A DNA stretch of 64,000 bases from an uncultured Coriobacteriaceae bacterium (lineage in GTDB: Bacteria > Actinomycetota > Coriobacteriia > Coriobacteriales > Atopobiaceae). This document shows positions 25,291 to 33,286 of this stretch, in pieces. Position 1 is the stretch's first letter. Every line of letters begins with the position of its first letter. The notes beneath the pieces were generated by a model, which saw only the letters and a list, made by a program, of their open reading frames with translations, made no database searches and was not told the origin of the DNA. Location of the stretch: positions 1-64,000 of the forward strand of contig CACYWP010000019.1 of assembly GCA_902778135.1 (NCBI GenBank). The letters are read 5' to 3'. Position numbers and translations under genes: made by a program.

Positions 25291-27606
25291 ATGGCCAAAG
25301 CAACCCCGGGCTTCAAGCTCTACCTCTACCAGCTGCTCTCACGCGAGCTGGGAGTCGGAAAGCAGACCCTCCTGCCCCAGGTGGAGGAGGTGTTGGCCGC
25401 TGACGACATCATCCCCGAGGACCTGGAGTGCGCGACGATACAGGAGCTGGTCGAGGCCTGTCCCGACTTTCTCAAGCTGACGATCTTCAAGAAGGGGCGT
25501 GCCTACGCCACCGTCCTGCGCAACGAGGAGTGGGACCAGATGCTGGCCATGCCGGAGGAGAAGCCCGCTGCCGGCGCCAAGAAGCCGGCGGCCGGCGGGC
25601 CGAAGGCCTGGAAGAAAAAGAAGGGCGGCCGGAAGGTCCTGAAACCCGTCAAGCCTGGCAAGCAGCGCCGTGACCGAGAGGCTGCGGAGGCGCGTGCGGC
25701 CGCGGAGCTGGCTGCCGCCGAGGAGGCACGCGCGGCCGAGGAGCTGGCTGCCGCGAAGGAGGCACGCGCGGCCGAGGAGCTGGCTGCCGCGAAGGAGGCC
25801 GAGGAACAGACGGCGTTCGAGGCCGAGGTCCCCAGCGAGCCTGCAGGGCCCGTCGAGGCAGAGGAGACGGCTGCCGATGCCGACGCGTCGGAAGGCGCCG
25901 CCCCAACCATAACAGCACCCACCCTGGCAGAGGTCCTCGCACAGGCCCGTGCGGCAGAGGATGCGGTGGCAGAGGCAGCCGAGACGATAGGCGCAGAGGA
26001 CGAGGAGCCGGAAGTGACATCGGTCGTCGAGCCGACACCCCAGCCCTCATCGGAAGTGGCCCAGCCCGCTGACGTAGCCCCCGCTCCTGCCATGGACATC
26101 CAGGCAGAGGAGACCGCCGCACTGGTCGTCGAGGAGCCGAAGGCCCCCGTCGCCCCCGAGCCCGCACCCATCTCCCTCACCATAACCTATGACCCCTACG
26201 AGGACATGGAGCGCGAGCTCGAGCGCCAGAGAATCGAGGCGGAGGCAGGGGAAGCGGCGTTCGAGCCCAGGCCGAAGCCGACTCCGGCGACCCGCCCGAC
26301 CACCGGTGGCATCCCCCTGGACGACCTCCCCCAGGACCTGGCAAGCGAGCTGGCCTGCAAGGACGCCCAGCTGCGCATGCTCTACCAGCTATTGCCCTAC
26401 GAGGTCGAGCCGATGGCCGTGCTGGACGAGGACTGGCGCGTGGCACGCTCGACGGCCGAGCTCTCCGGCACGCGCAACCGCGTGACCTTCCCCCTGCGCT
26501 ACCTGCACGAGGACGGAACGCCCATCACCGTCACGCTGCGCAAGACCGCACGCAGCGCCTTCGGCAAGCGCTGGAACCTCGCGCTGGTCGACGGTGACGA
26601 CGGCACCGGCTCGTCGCATGCTGCAGTCGGGTTCGAGGGCCTGCCCGCAGCCGACGAAGGTGCCTGGAGCGACCTCTCGACGAGTTCGGTCGATCTCGCG
26701 GTCAGCCCCCTACGCGAGCTCGCCCAGAAGATAGTCATCGGTACCTGGGACTCGTTCTTGGGCTCCCTGGCGGCGACGGTCGCGCCGGAACGCTGGAACT
26801 ATCCCGGCGAGGGCGTGGGCAAGGCCAGTCGCTACGGCATCCTGCGCGAATACGTCTGCTGCACCTATCACCGCGCCCGCTGCCAGGAGCGCATCGCCCG
26901 CTCTGCCGACGGCTCCTTCGCCGCCTTCAACACCGGGCTGCTCACCGCCTTCGGGGAGGATGTCTATGCGTGCATGACCGCACGGGCGGGGGATATCCCC
27001 TGGCAGTTTGCCGGGTTCGCGACTGCCGGGTCCGGCGAGCTGGGCGGACGGCTGGCAGGCACCATCTCCCCCCTGCCCGAGCCGCCATCGTACCTCTCGT
27101 CACTCGACTGCGTCATCCCCTTGCAGGACCGCATGGTCATCCTCGATCTGGAGGCCATCCTCACCCGCCAGCTGGGGCGCCTGCCCCGAGCCTTCCTCGC
27201 GGACCTCGTCGAGGGCAACGCCTCGGCCAGCGCGCTGCTCGACGAAGGCGCGACGCTGACCGATGAGGGGCTCGCACAGCTGGCACGCGCCATCAAGCAG
27301 GACGGTGGCAGCCACCGACGGATGCGCCGCACCCTGGACGACGCCATCGAGCAGGCGATGCGCTCCGTGCGTGCCAGCTACCGGCTGGCGGCACCGGTCT
27401 ACGACCCGGCGGAGAACCGCACGAAGCTCCTAGTGCCCCTGTGCCTGGTGGAGGACGGGAAGGCGGATTGCGCATTGGTGCTGGACCTGCAGCCGTCAGG
27501 TGCCTACCGTGCCGCGACCGTCCTGCCGCTGCCGCGAGCCTACGCCTGCGCGCGCGTCATCAGCCGCGAGCAGCCCAGCTGGCTGGATCCCCGCCGCGTG
27601 CTCTAG
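25291..27606 (+). CDS. DUF3825-domain protein with LOTUS-like N-terminal domain and repeat linker
   Basis: 771 residues from ATG at 25291 (MAKATPGFKLYLYQLLSREL). Residues 1-85 form a small helical domain resembling OST-HTH/LOTUS folds, a proposed RNA-binding module (my reading, moderate). Residues 86-130 are Lys-rich; 133-168 hold three 12-residue repeats (EARAAEELAAAK); about 170-390 is acidic Pro/Ala-rich linker. The C-terminal half fits DUF3825: VAPERWNYPGEG, YGILREYVCCTYHRA, FAAFNTGLLTAFGEDVYACM and IPWQFAGF occur in family order. DUF3825 function is not established, though it tends to occur with nucleic-acid-binding partners. Stand-alone gene; ribosome-binding site weak (GAGAGG). Confidence 0.85.
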   Translation: MAKATPGFKLYLYQLLSRELGVGKQTLLPQVEEVLAADDIIPEDLECATIQELVEACPDFLKLTIFKKGRAYATVLRNEEWDQMLAMPEEKPAAGAKKPAAGGPKAWKKKKGGRKVLKPVKPGKQRRDREAAEARAAAELAAAEEARAAEELAAAKEARAAEELAAAKEAEEQTAFEAEVPSEPAGPVEAEETAADADASEGAAPTITAPTLAEVLAQARAAEDAVAEAAETIGAEDEEPEVTSVVEPTPQPSSEVAQPADVAPAPAMDIQAEETAALVVEEPKAPVAPEPAPISLTITYDPYEDMERELERQRIEAEAGEAAFEPRPKPTPATRPTTGGIPLDDLPQDLASELACKDAQLRMLYQLLPYEVEPMAVLDEDWRVARSTAELSGTRNRVTFPLRYLHEDGTPITVTLRKTARSAFGKRWNLALVDGDDGTGSSHAAVGFEGLPAADEGAWSDLSTSSVDLAVSPLRELAQKIVIGTWDSFLGSLAATVAPERWNYPGEGVGKASRYGILREYVCCTYHRARCQERIARSADGSFAAFNTGLLTAFGEDVYACMTARAGDIPWQFAGFATAGSGELGGRLAGTISPLPEPPSYLSSLDCVIPLQDRMVILDLEAILTRQLGRLPRAFLADLVEGNASASALLDEGATLTDEGLAQLARAIKQDGGSHRRMRRTLDDAIEQAMRSVRASYRLAAPVYDPAENRTKLLVPLCLVEDGKADCALVLDLQPSGAYRAATVLPLPRAYACARVISREQPSWLDPRRVL
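25687..25794 (+). repeat. 36-bp coding tandem repeat, 3 units
   Basis: Three in-frame 36-bp units at 25687, 25723 and 25759; units two and three are identical. They encode EARAAEELAAAK-type helical repeats in the linker of the DUF3825 protein. Confidence 0.95.
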
Positions 27607-27630
27607 CACCTCTTCACAAGGGAAGGCAAC

Positions 27631-27662
27631 GGCGCGACCGGGACATGCATCCCGGTCGCGCC
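27631..27662. terminator. Bidirectional hairpin terminator
   Basis: Perfect 13-base arms (GGCGCGACCGGGA / TCCCGGTCGCGCC) around CATGCA between the convergent DUF3825 and histidine kinase genes. Confidence 0.75.
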
Positions 27663-27686
27663 GCCTCTGGAGTTGCCTCCGAGCCC

Positions 27687-30020
27687 CTACGAGATCAGCC
27701 CCTCGAGGGTCGCGAAGAGCGCCTCGGGCTCGACAGGCTTGCTGAGGTGCGCGTTAAGCCCTGCCTGCATGCTGCGCTGGACATCCTCGTCAAAGGCGTT
27801 CGCAGTCAGGGCGATGATGGGAATCCTCCGTGCGTCAGGCCGTCCCATCGCACGGATCGTCCTCGTCGCCTCCAGGCCATCCATCTCCGGCATGCGGACG
27901 TCCATCAGGATCGCGTCATAGTAGCCCGGCTCGTGGCCAGCGAACATGTCGACGGCGATGCGACCGTTCTCCGCGTGCTCGACCGTCATCTCGCGCATCA
28001 TCAGGACCATCGTGATGATCTCGGCATTCACCACCATGTCCTCGGCAAGCAGGACCCTCCTGCCCGCAAGGTCGGCGGTCCGGCTGGCCATCTGCGCGTT
28101 CTTGCGCTCGAAGGCCGCTCGGAACTCGTCGATGACACTGCCGGCAAACAGTGGCTTGGCGACGAAGGTGTCGACGCCTGCCTGCTTGGCCTCGTCCGCG
28201 ATGTCGTCCCAGTTGTACGAGGTCAGGATGATGACCGGCACCTCGTCGCCCACCACGGCCCTGATCCGCCTGGTCGTCTCGAGCCCGTCCATCCCCGGCA
28301 TCTTCCAGTCCACGAGGACGAGGTTGTAGGGCTCGCGGCGCACGTGGCGCATCTCGGCCATCTCGAGGCCCTCGGCCCCGGAAAGCGCCGTCTCGCAGCT
28401 GACTCCCACCTGCCGCAGCACCACCTGCGCATGCTCGCACGCGATGGGGTCGTCGTCGATGACCAGCACGCGCATCTCGCGTGGTCCCACCGTCCCAATC
28501 TCGTCGCCATCCGTCCGGTCGCTGTCCAGCAGGGTGAGCGTGACCGTGAAGGTCGTGCCCACGCCCTTCTCGCTCTCGACCTCGATGGTCCCGTTCATCA
28601 GCTCGACGATGCTCTTGGTGATGGGCATGCCCAGGCCGGTGCTGCCATAGCGACTGGTGGACGACGAGTCCTCCTGGCTGAAGGCATCGAATATCCTGGG
28701 CAGGTAGTCCTTGCTCATTCCGATGCCCGTATCGGCGATGACGAAGCGGAGGGTGGACTTGCCCTCGTAGTGCGCCATCAGCTCCACCGCCAGCGTCACG
28801 CTGCCGCCCTCGGGCGTGAACTTGACGGCGTTGCCGAGGATGTTGATCAGCACCTGGCGCAGCTTCATGTCGTCGCCGATGTAGTAGTCGCGCACGTCTC
28901 CCCTCAGGCGGCACTCGTACTGCAGGCCGCGCTCGTCGCACTGCCCGCCAACGATGGTATTGACCTGCGCCAGCATCTTGGCGAAGGAGAACTCCTCGCT
29001 CTTGATGGTCATGCGCCCGCTCTCGATGCGGCTCATGTCCAGGATGTCGTTGATGATGCCCAGCAGGTGCTGCGCAGACGCGCCAATCTTCTCCAGGTGG
29101 TCGCGGGTGCCGTCGGAGATGTCCGGGTCGGCGAGGGCGATGTTGTCCAAGCCGATGATGGCGTTCATCGGCGTGCGGATCTCGTGGCTCATGTTCGACA
29201 GGAAGGCGGTCTTGGCCTTGTTCGCCTCCTCGGCCACGGCGAGCGCGTCCCTCAGCGCCTCGCGGCTTTCCGCCAGCTCTCCCATCTGCCGCCGCTCGCG
29301 GCGCAGCGCCTTCTCCAGCTCCTGGCTATACTCCCCCTTCTCGTCCTCCATGACGTAGGTATGCAGCAGGCAGGTGCCCAGCAGATACCCCATGGCGTAG
29401 TACGGCAGCAGGGGGAAGGCGACCTGTATGCCAATGAGTGCCACCATGGCCAGGCCGAACAGTCCGATGGCGCGGTGGCGGGTGCGGACCGTGCCCTCCG
29501 TGCGCATGGTGATGCGCAGCGTGTAGACAGAGGTCAGGAAGAACATCAGGATTTGAATTGCCAGCGTCACGTAGCGCAGGGGCCCGGCGTGATAGGCGCC
29601 CGTCTCGTCGAACCAGAACAGGACCGGGCGGAAGAGATTGACGACGATCACGACCAGCTCGAAGCCGAAGAAGACATCCCCTGCGCGCAGGAGCAGCGTT
29701 CCGAAGGAGTTCTCGCCCTCGAGGTAGGAGACGACATAGCGCGTCCAGAGCATGACCGCGGCAACCATCACGGCAAAGTGGATCGCGGTATCGGCGTATT
29801 CCAGGGCGGTGAGGCGCCCCTCGTCCAGGATGCCCCACAGGGCGTCGGTGACGTAGTATCCCAAGACCCCCAGGAGGAACCTGCGATAGTGACGCTCGGT
29901 GGGCGCGAGTTCGACGTCGTCACGCTTCCACAGCACATCACGGTTGATGATGAGCAGGATGATGGACGCCAGTATCCCAATGATCGAATAGGTCACGTAC
30001 CGCCTCTTTCGCCTGCGCAC
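27687..30020 (-). CDS. Hybrid sensor histidine kinase with two receiver domains
   Basis: 777 residues from GTG at 30020. The N-terminal third has about seven hydrophobic segments (residues 11-225), a membrane-embedded sensor without an obvious extracytoplasmic domain. A coiled coil (226-270) leads to the HisKA dimerisation domain with phospho-accepting His279 (FLSNMSHEIRTPMNAIIG). The ATPase domain has the N box (LINILGNAVKFTP), DTGIGMSKD and STGLGMPITKSIVELM. Two receiver domains follow: MRVLVIDDDPIA ... LVDWKMPGMDGLETTRRI, and RRVLLAEDMVVNAEI ... LMDVRMPEMDGLEATRTI. There is no Hpt or output domain and no neighbouring response regulator, so its partner is encoded elsewhere. The stimulus is unknown. 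Confidence 0.93.
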   Translation of the reverse strand: MRRRKRRYVTYSIIGILASIILLIINRDVLWKRDDVELAPTERHYRRFLLGVLGYYVTDALWGILDEGRLTALEYADTAIHFAVMVAAVMLWTRYVVSYLEGENSFGTLLLRAGDVFFGFELVVIVVNLFRPVLFWFDETGAYHAGPLRYVTLAIQILMFFLTSVYTLRITMRTEGTVRTRHRAIGLFGLAMVALIGIQVAFPLLPYYAMGYLLGTCLLHTYVMEDEKGEYSQELEKALRRERRQMGELAESREALRDALAVAEEANKAKTAFLSNMSHEIRTPMNAIIGLDNIALADPDISDGTRDHLEKIGASAQHLLGIINDILDMSRIESGRMTIKSEEFSFAKMLAQVNTIVGGQCDERGLQYECRLRGDVRDYYIGDDMKLRQVLINILGNAVKFTPEGGSVTLAVELMAHYEGKSTLRFVIADTGIGMSKDYLPRIFDAFSQEDSSSTSRYGSTGLGMPITKSIVELMNGTIEVESEKGVGTTFTVTLTLLDSDRTDGDEIGTVGPREMRVLVIDDDPIACEHAQVVLRQVGVSCETALSGAEGLEMAEMRHVRREPYNLVLVDWKMPGMDGLETTRRIRAVVGDEVPVIILTSYNWDDIADEAKQAGVDTFVAKPLFAGSVIDEFRAAFERKNAQMASRTADLAGRRVLLAEDMVVNAEIITMVLMMREMTVEHAENGRIAVDMFAGHEPGYYDAILMDVRMPEMDGLEATRTIRAMGRPDARRIPIIALTANAFDEDVQRSMQAGLNAHLSKPVEPEALFATLEGLIS

Positions 30021-30406
30021 CGTCGCCTACGGAGCCGTCCGTCGTCAGCTGACAAACAAGCAGCCATACACATAGCGCATATTCTAGATGGGTGCGAGGG
30101 CCGCGGCTACGGGATGGGAAATCAGAGCGGTGGGTGCAGCCGTTCATCGGACCAACCGTCCCGTACAGCCTGTCGTCCGGCGGAATTGGACAACCTGTTG
30201 TCGGTGTCGTAGGCACCCATGCGATGGACGGGGGCATCTCCCACAGCGTGGCAGCCGCATCGGGCACTGTCCCATGGATCCGGCCGGGCGGGCAGGCACA
30301 GGATAGACACGCACTGGGGGCACGGGCGGAATCCAATCCTGCCCGCACCCCCAGCCATGCATGCGTCGGGATGTCCCCCTTCTGTCTGACGGCCAACCCC
30401 TGGTGG
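30021..30406. other. Intergenic region
   Basis: This 386-bp stretch lies between the start of the histidine kinase gene and the end of the DUF1349 gene. Apart from the hairpin at 30314-30354 I see no gene or repeat. The kinase promoter should lie near 30060-30090, where the sequence is A+T-richer (CATATTCTAGA). Confidence 0.45.
30314..30354 (-). terminator. Hairpin, probable terminator of the DUF1349 gene
   Basis: Fourteen-base arms with two mismatches (CTGGGGGCACGGGC / GCCCGCACCCCCAG), 52 bases after the stop codon. T tract weak. Confidence 0.5.
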
Positions 30407-31015
30407 CTACTCCTCGTCCGGCTGCTGCCCGTCGTGGGCCGCCCAGACGCACGGCCCCATGTCAAGGTCGGTGAAGCGCGCCGTGAACGACGAGTCCTCT
30501 GGCGAACAGGCGTAGATGCCCACGCGCACCGTTCCGCCGCCCTCGTGCAGATGGCACACGCGCATCTGATGGAAGGTCTTGCCATCCGTCGAGCAGTCGA
30601 TGCGATAGTCGTCCTCGCGGCGACTGAGGCGATACCACATCTGGCGCACGTCAGCCGGAATCTCGGTCGTCGCCCAGTCCGACCAGCCGTGGTTGGTGAC
30701 GACGCTGCCCAGATGCTGGATCACGCCGTCCTCGTACTCCACCGAGCCCTTTATCCAATTCTCGGAGTCCAGGTAGATCACGACGCCGCACTGGTCGAAG
30801 CGATGGGCTGCGCCAGAGAAGTCGGTGCAGACGGTCATCGAGAAGAACGGATCGTCGGTCGTCAGCTGGAATGCCGGCGCGTTGTCATTGCGAAAGTGAT
30901 AGTACGTGCGCTGCCAGAGGTCGGTGCCGGGCTCGGTCGTCACCATGAGGGCGTCGCCGTCGATCTCCCACTGCTTGGGCTCCCTCGTCCACTCCAGCTT
31001 CGTCAGGTCCAACAT
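30407..31015 (-). CDS. DUF1349 concanavalin-like protein
   Basis: 202 residues from ATG at 31015 with AAAGGAAGAGTC upstream. The sequence fits DUF1349: WTREPKQWEIDGDALMVTTE near the start, TYYHFRNDNAPAF, then DQCGVVIYLDSENWIKGSVEY, SVVTNHGWSDWAT, WYRLSRREDDYRIDCSTDG, and VGIYACSPEDSSFTARFTD at the end. The fold is a concanavalin A-like lectin/glucanase sandwich; the yeast homologue is linked to sugar metabolism regulation and bacterial members are uncharacterised, possibly sugar-binding. No signal peptide. Single-gene unit. Confidence 0.88.
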   Translation of the reverse strand: MLDLTKLEWTREPKQWEIDGDALMVTTEPGTDLWQRTYYHFRNDNAPAFQLTTDDPFFSMTVCTDFSGAAHRFDQCGVVIYLDSENWIKGSVEYEDGVIQHLGSVVTNHGWSDWATTEIPADVRQMWYRLSRREDDYRIDCSTDGKTFHQMRVCHLHEGGGTVRVGIYACSPEDSSFTARFTDLDMGPCVWAAHDGQQPDEE

Positions 31016-31082
31016 GACTCTTCCTTTCTCGCATGCCCGGGAATCGCCCACCATCGACTCCGGTGGGCCCAGCCTCCAACCT

Positions 31083-31112
31083 ACGCCCCATTATCCATGG
31101 AATATGGGGCGT
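31083..31112. promoter_or_regulatory. Inverted repeat in A+T-rich intergenic region
   Basis: Arms ACGCCCCA / TGGGGCGT (extendable with imperfect pairs) around an A+T-rich centre, in the 328-bp gap between the divergent DUF1349 and cupin genes. A possible operator; no known regulator matches. Confidence 0.4.
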
Positions 31113-31268
31113 CAATAATCAATAACTGGCGTATGCGACGTAGTTCACGGTATCAGGGCGACGGATGCCCGTCCCCAACGTGCCCCTTCCTTGGTCAGAG
31201 GGCTGGAGCCACCCCCTCCAAAGGGTAACCATGCCGCCCGTGCATCGAATATGATGAAAACGTTCTAT

Positions 31269-31297
31269 TTGTTATTGTTTCGCCCGCACGGTATCGT
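31269..31297 (+). promoter_or_regulatory. Candidate promoter of the cupin gene
   Basis: TTGTTA and TATCGT with a 17-base spacer, 47 bases before the cupin ATG, in the most A+T-rich stretch of this gap. Confidence 0.45.
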
Positions 31298-31343
31298 ATA
31301 GGCAGGCAAAAGGGCACCAGTAGCCACGTGAGAGGGGCACACC

Positions 31344-31766
31344 ATGATTGACGAGCGCATTGGCCAGGAGCTTTCCGCATTTCCCATCGGGGACGTGAAC
31401 CCCGTCTCGGAGTACTTCTCCGGTGACACCTACCTCGCAGTGCTCACCAACGAGCAGGTTCCCGCCTTCAACGTCACCTTTGCCCCCGGCTGCCGCAACA
31501 ACTGGCACACCCATCACGCCACCAAGGGCGGTGGCCAGATGCTCATCGTGGTATATGGCCACGGCTGGTACCAGGAGTGGGGCAAGCCCGCGCGCGAGCT
31601 GCATGCCGGCGATGTGGTCAACATCCCCGCCAACGTCAAGCACTGGCACGGGGCGGCGGCCGACAGCTGGTTCCAGCACATCGGCCTCGAGATCGAGGGC
31701 GAGGATGCCTGGAACGAGTGGCTCGAGCCGGTCTCCGACGAGGACTACGACCAGCTGGGCAAGTAG
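31344..31766 (+). CDS. Cupin-domain protein
   Basis: 140 residues starting MIDERIGQELSAFPIGDVNP. It is a single small cupin barrel. Motif 1 supplies the metal ligands (NNWHTHHATKGGGQMLIVVYG) in two pieces, with GDVVNIPANVKHWHGAAADS as motif 2. Such proteins often accompany carboxymuconolactone decarboxylase-like or quinone-related enzymes, and may be metal-dependent isomerases or dioxygenases. No partner is adjacent here. It has its own promoter and terminator. Confidence 0.88.
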   Translation: MIDERIGQELSAFPIGDVNPVSEYFSGDTYLAVLTNEQVPAFNVTFAPGCRNNWHTHHATKGGGQMLIVVYGHGWYQEWGKPARELHAGDVVNIPANVKHWHGAAADSWFQHIGLEIEGEDAWNEWLEPVSDEDYDQLGK

Positions 31767-31794
31767 GCAACGACACCGATGGCGCGACCCTTTC

Positions 31795-31824
31795 GAGGCC
31801 TGTCCCCACGAGCGGGGCAGGCCT
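31795..31824 (+). terminator. Intrinsic terminator of the cupin gene
   Basis: Stem GAGGCCTGTCCCC / GGGGCAGGCCTC (one wobble), followed by TTCTC. Confidence 0.75.
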
Positions 31825-31933
31825 CTTCTCGGCATTCGATGGATGACGTACCGGCACGTGCCTCGTCCCACGCGAAACGAAACGCTATTCTGGACTGACG
31901 GCAAGCGACACTTCACAGGATGGGACGGTCACG

Positions 31934-33253
31934 ATGGTGCTGCAGACAGAGCGTCTGACCCTTCGTCCATGGGCGGATACGGACGCAGAGAGCCTCTTCG
32001 ACTACGCGAGGGACCCGCGCGTAGGCCCCATCGCCGGCTGGCAGCCGCACACGAGCGTGGAGAACAGCCGCGAGATCATCGCGACGGTGCTCTCGGGACC
32101 CGAGACCTACGCCATCTGCCTGAAGGGCGACGGCAGGGCCATCGGCGGCATCGGTCTGATGGTGGGAGACGCCAGCAACATCGGTCTTCCCGACACGGAG
32201 GGCGAGATCGGATATTGGATCGGTGTTCCGTTCTGGGGACAGGGACTCGCTCCCGAGGCAACGAGGGAGGTCATCCGCCACGCCTTCGCCGACCTGCGCC
32301 TCGAGACGCTGTGGTGCGGCCACTTCGACGGCAACGAGCAGTCACGTAGGGTGCAGGAGAAGTGCGGGTTCACCTACCACCACACGAACAGGGACATCCA
32401 TTGGAAGGCCACCGACGACGTGCGCACCGAACACATCACGCGTCTGACGCGTCACGAGTGGGAGCGGAGCTTCGATAACGACGGCGTGGTCCGGCACGAG
32501 GCGTACCAGGACATCAACGCCAAGACGATCGACCGCTGGATACGCGAGGGCTGGGAATGGGGCAAGCCCATCTCCCACGAGGCTTACCAGCAGGCCCTTC
32601 GCGGCGAATGGGACGTGTTCCTCACGCCCACCAGACCGGTGCCCCACGCGTGGTTCGGCGACCTGCGTGGCAAGCGGGTCCTGGGCCTTGCCAGCGGTGG
32701 CGGCCAGCAGATGCCGATATTCACCGCGCTTGGTGCCATCTGCACGGTGTTGGACTATTCCCCGCTCCAGCTGAAGAGCGAGCGCATGGTCGCCGAACGC
32801 GAAGGCTATGACATCCGCATCGTCCGCGCGGACATGACCAAGCGACTGCCCTTCGACGACGGGGAGTTCGACCTCGTCTTCCATCCGGTCTCGAACTGCT
32901 ACGTGGAGGAGGTCCGACCCATATGGAGGGAGTGCTTCCGCGTGCTGCGACCCGGCGGAACCCTGCTGGCGGGCACCGACCACTACGTCAACTACCTCGT
33001 CGACACCGAGGAGGAGCGCATCGTCAACCGGATTCCCTTCAACCCGCTGCGCAACCCCGACCAGATGGCACAGCTGGAGGCGGAAGACGCCGGCGTGCAG
33101 TTCTCCCACTCCCTGGAGGAGCAGATCGGCGGGCAGCTGGAGGCAGGCTTCACGTTGCTGGAGCTCTACGAGGACACCAACGGCGAGGGACGCCTGCACG
33201 AGATGGGCATCCCGACGTTCCTTGCCATGCGGTCACGGAAGCCGGAGGCATAG
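31934..33253 (+). CDS. Fusion protein: GNAT N-acetyltransferase + SAM-dependent methyltransferase
   Basis: 439 residues, one uninterrupted frame. Residues 1-177 are a RimJ/RimL-type GNAT domain: TERLTLRPWADTDAESLFDY, IGYWIGVPFWGQGLAPEATR (acetyl-CoA loop) and NEQSRRVQEKCGF. Residues about 188-439 are a complete class I methyltransferase: motif I GKRVLGLASGGGQQ, acidic residue in TVLDYSPLQL, FDLVFHPVSNCYVEEV, and FRVLRPGGTLLAGT. The methyltransferase half by itself is a common stand-alone family in Firmicutes and Actinobacteria. Both halves keep their cofactor motifs, so both are probably active. Substrates unknown; the joined activities may act on one small molecule, protein or peptide. Confidence 0.88.
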   Translation: MVLQTERLTLRPWADTDAESLFDYARDPRVGPIAGWQPHTSVENSREIIATVLSGPETYAICLKGDGRAIGGIGLMVGDASNIGLPDTEGEIGYWIGVPFWGQGLAPEATREVIRHAFADLRLETLWCGHFDGNEQSRRVQEKCGFTYHHTNRDIHWKATDDVRTEHITRLTRHEWERSFDNDGVVRHEAYQDINAKTIDRWIREGWEWGKPISHEAYQQALRGEWDVFLTPTRPVPHAWFGDLRGKRVLGLASGGGQQMPIFTALGAICTVLDYSPLQLKSERMVAEREGYDIRIVRADMTKRLPFDDGEFDLVFHPVSNCYVEEVRPIWRECFRVLRPGGTLLAGTDHYVNYLVDTEEERIVNRIPFNPLRNPDQMAQLEAEDAGVQFSHSLEEQIGGQLEAGFTLLELYEDTNGEGRLHEMGIPTFLAMRSRKPEA

Positions 33254-33286
33254 CGGACCAGCTTGCGGCCTAGGCGGCAGCCCGGA

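Noticed and set aside
25687-25794. CRISPR or non-coding repeat
   Set aside because: The units are in frame, encode helical repeats and lie inside the DUF3825 gene.
27441-30212. Plus-strand open frame of 923 codons
   Set aside because: Antisense of the hybrid histidine kinase, whose motifs are unambiguous.
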